Source of the DNA: Prochlorococcus sp. AG-363-G03
GTDB lineage: Bacteria > Cyanobacteriota > Cyanobacteriia > PCC-6307 > Cyanobiaceae
Length of the DNA: 36,210 bases
Assembly (NCBI GenBank): GCA_003280265.1
Contig: QCFJ01000011.1
Location: forward strand, 1-36,210
Reading direction: 5' to 3'
This document shows, in pieces, positions 34,707-36,210 of the stretch. The position numbers and the translations under genes were made by a program. Each line of letters begins with the position of its first letter. Positions within the stretch are counted from its first letter, which is position 1. The notes under the pieces are model-generated. The model saw only the letters and a list, made by a program, of their open reading frames with translations. It searched no databases and had not been told where the DNA came from.

Positions 34707-36210
34707 GTGAATGAATTCGATCCAAGTAAGGAGGTTAAGACAAAAGTAACTGAATTGACTGCATTCCCAGTTCCACTTGCTTTACAAGAAATTAACGAAA
34801 ATATTTCTATTTCTACTGACACTGGTACTAAACCTTCTAAAGAACAAATAATTAATCAAGCATTTAAGTTTCATTCAAAAGGTAATATAAAAGAGGCATT
34901 TAAATATTATCAATATTTTATCAATCAAGGATTCAAAGACTACAGGGTTTTCTCTAATTATGGAGTTATATTAAAGAATTTTGGTAGATTTAAAGAGGCA
35001 GAATTCTCTATTCGGAAAGCAATTGAACTCAACCCTGATTTGCCCATGGCCCATTATAATTTAGGAAATATATTGAATGATATTGGCAAATCAAAAGAAG
35101 CTGAATTATCAATTCGCAATGCAATTCAATTGAATCCTAATTTTGTGGATGCTTATATAAATCTAGGGAACATATTAAAAGATCTGGGAAAATTACCAGA
35201 AGCAGAGTTTTCTTTTCGCAAAGCAATTGAACTCAATCCTAATTTAGCGAATTCTCATCTTAATTTAGGGAATATATTTATAGATCTCGGCAAAGTAAAA
35301 GAAGCAGAATTATCAATTCTCAAAGCAATTGAGCTGGATCCTAACTTAGCAGGAGCATATTATTCTATTTCTTTACTCAGTTATTCTAACAAAAATCAAG
35401 TATGGCGAGATAAACTCTTCTCAAAAAATATCCTTGCTAATAAATCAAAAAAAGAAAAAATTGATATTTACTTTGCAAGAGCAAATATTCTTCATAAAGA
35501 AAAAATATATAAAGAAAGCTCTAAATACATTGTTTTAGCAAATAATCTTAAGCTGGATCTTAATCCCTCTAATGCTTATGCCTTAATAGATAAATCTAAT
35601 GCATTAATTATAGAATCTGATGAAAAAGAGATTAACAATGAAGAAGAAAAAAAAAGTTCTTCTGAGAGTATTTTTATTGTAGGTATGTTTAGAAGTGGCT
35701 CTACATTATTGGAATCAATTCTTAGCATGAGAAATGATGTATATAATCTAGGTGAGATTAATATTCTAGAAGAGTCATTTCTTGAGTTTAGTGAACAGAA
35801 ACAACATTTAAATATAGCTGAATTATATAAAAGAAAAGTAAAAAATAAAACTGAATTGAATATCACAACTAATAAGTGGTTATTAAACTTCCAATATGCA
35901 GGTATTATTGCTAGGTATATACCTGACTCAAAAATTATTCACTGCTATAGAAATCCTCTAGATAATATTCTTTCAATTTATCGAGCAAATTTTGCTAAGG
36001 CAAATGAATATTCATCATCATTGGTTGATTGTGCAAAAGTATACTTAGATCAGGAGGAAACAATGGATATTTATAAGACAAGATACCGCTCAAAGATATA
36101 TGACTTAAATTACGACTCATTAGTGAGGCAATCTGATCAAGAAATTAAAGCTTTAATCTCATGGCTAGGCTGGGAATGGGATGATGCGTATTTATCGCCT
36201 CATCTTAATC
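34707..36210 (+). CDS. TPR-repeat sulfotransferase, 5' part (runs off the window)
   Basis: About 501 residues visible, no stop before the window ends. The start is taken as GTG at 34707, the first start after an in-frame TAA; an AAGGAGG at 34728 lies inside the frame, so a later start is possible, although no good start codon follows it. Residues ~50-225 are TPR repeats of 34 residues (for example GRFKEAEFSIRKAIELNPDL). From ~322 a sulfotransferase domain begins: FIVGMFRSGSTLLESIL is the PAPS 5' loop (one Met-Phe variation from the common GMPRSGTT) and IIHCYRNPLDNILSIYR the 3'-phosphate motif. It probably sulfates a protein or glycan; the target is unknown. Confidence 0.88.
   Translation, partial: MNEFDPSKEVKTKVTELTAFPVPLALQEINENISISTDTGTKPSKEQIINQAFKFHSKGNIKEAFKYYQYFINQGFKDYRVFSNYGVILKNFGRFKEAEFSIRKAIELNPDLPMAHYNLGNILNDIGKSKEAELSIRNAIQLNPNFVDAYINLGNILKDLGKLPEAEFSFRKAIELNPNLANSHLNLGNIFIDLGKVKEAELSILKAIELDPNLAGAYYSISLLSYSNKNQVWRDKLFSKNILANKSKKEKIDIYFARANILHKEKIYKESSKYIVLANNLKLDLNPSNAYALIDKSNALIIESDEKEINNEEEKKSSSESIFIVGMFRSGSTLLESILSMRNDVYNLGEINILEESFLEFSEQKQHLNIAELYKRKVKNKTELNITTNKWLLNFQYAGIIARYIPDSKIIHCYRNPLDNILSIYRANFAKANEYSSSLVDCAKVYLDQEETMDIYKTRYRSKIYDLNYDSLVRQSDQEIKALISWLGWEWDDAYLSPHLN

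Noticed and set aside
35576-35866. 96-residue minus-strand frame
   Set aside because: Antisense shadow of the TPR-sulfotransferase gene.

Overview
The window looks like chromosome from Prochlorococcus (marine picocyanobacterium), most likely a low-light-adapted lineage. The evidence is the AT-rich composition, many TTG/GTG starts with weak Shine-Dalgarno signals, a kaiC-kaiB pair with no kaiA between kaiB and rplU, very short high-light-inducible (hli) proteins ending in the TGQIIPG signature, and several cyanobacterium-only families (NblS, photosystem II S4-domain protein, DUF3386). The clade is inferred, not proven.

Layout. Bases 1-20,000 are mostly core genes: the end of the light/stress sensor kinase nblS facing kaiC-kaiB; then rplU-rpmA, a methyltransferase, truB, a SpoIID-like protein, ribonuclease Z, a lumenal pentapeptide-repeat protein, ferredoxin, prmA, serA, a PSII S4 protein, tRNA-Val(GAC), murD, and a run of small conserved cyanobacterial genes, a DMT transporter, a GAF protein, DoxX and OsmC. 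serA is broken into three frames by two extra bases, each in a homopolymer. Bases 20,000-30,000 are accessory in character: a three-gene hli operon with a textbook HLR1 (RpaB-binding) motif just upstream, DUF3386, about a dozen tiny mostly membrane proteins (several under 60 residues), an ABC-F ATPase, DUF805, and gene-poor gaps. Bases 30,000-33,700 hold a four-gene polar amino-acid ABC importer (aapJQMP/natFGH-bgtA type). After a gene-poor, low-complexity kilobase, the window ends inside a TPR-sulfotransferase gene typical of Prochlorococcus genomic islands.

How the genes fit together. NblS (left edge) signals to RpaB, and RpaB binds HLR1, so the hli operon at 21 kb is a plausible target of the sensor encoded at the window's start. 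KaiB/KaiC without KaiA fits the simplified hourglass-like timer known for Prochlorococcus. The amino-acid importer would allow uptake of organic nitrogen. It matters more if the serA lesions are real, because the cell would then lack the phosphorylated serine pathway.

Best candidates for something undescribed: the cluster of tiny membrane proteins at 23.8-25.6 kb, including two genes overlapping by 4 bases; the GC-rich coding-like block at 25.88-25.98 kb; the perfect 17-nt palindrome between kaiB and rplU; and the double homopolymer lesion in serA.
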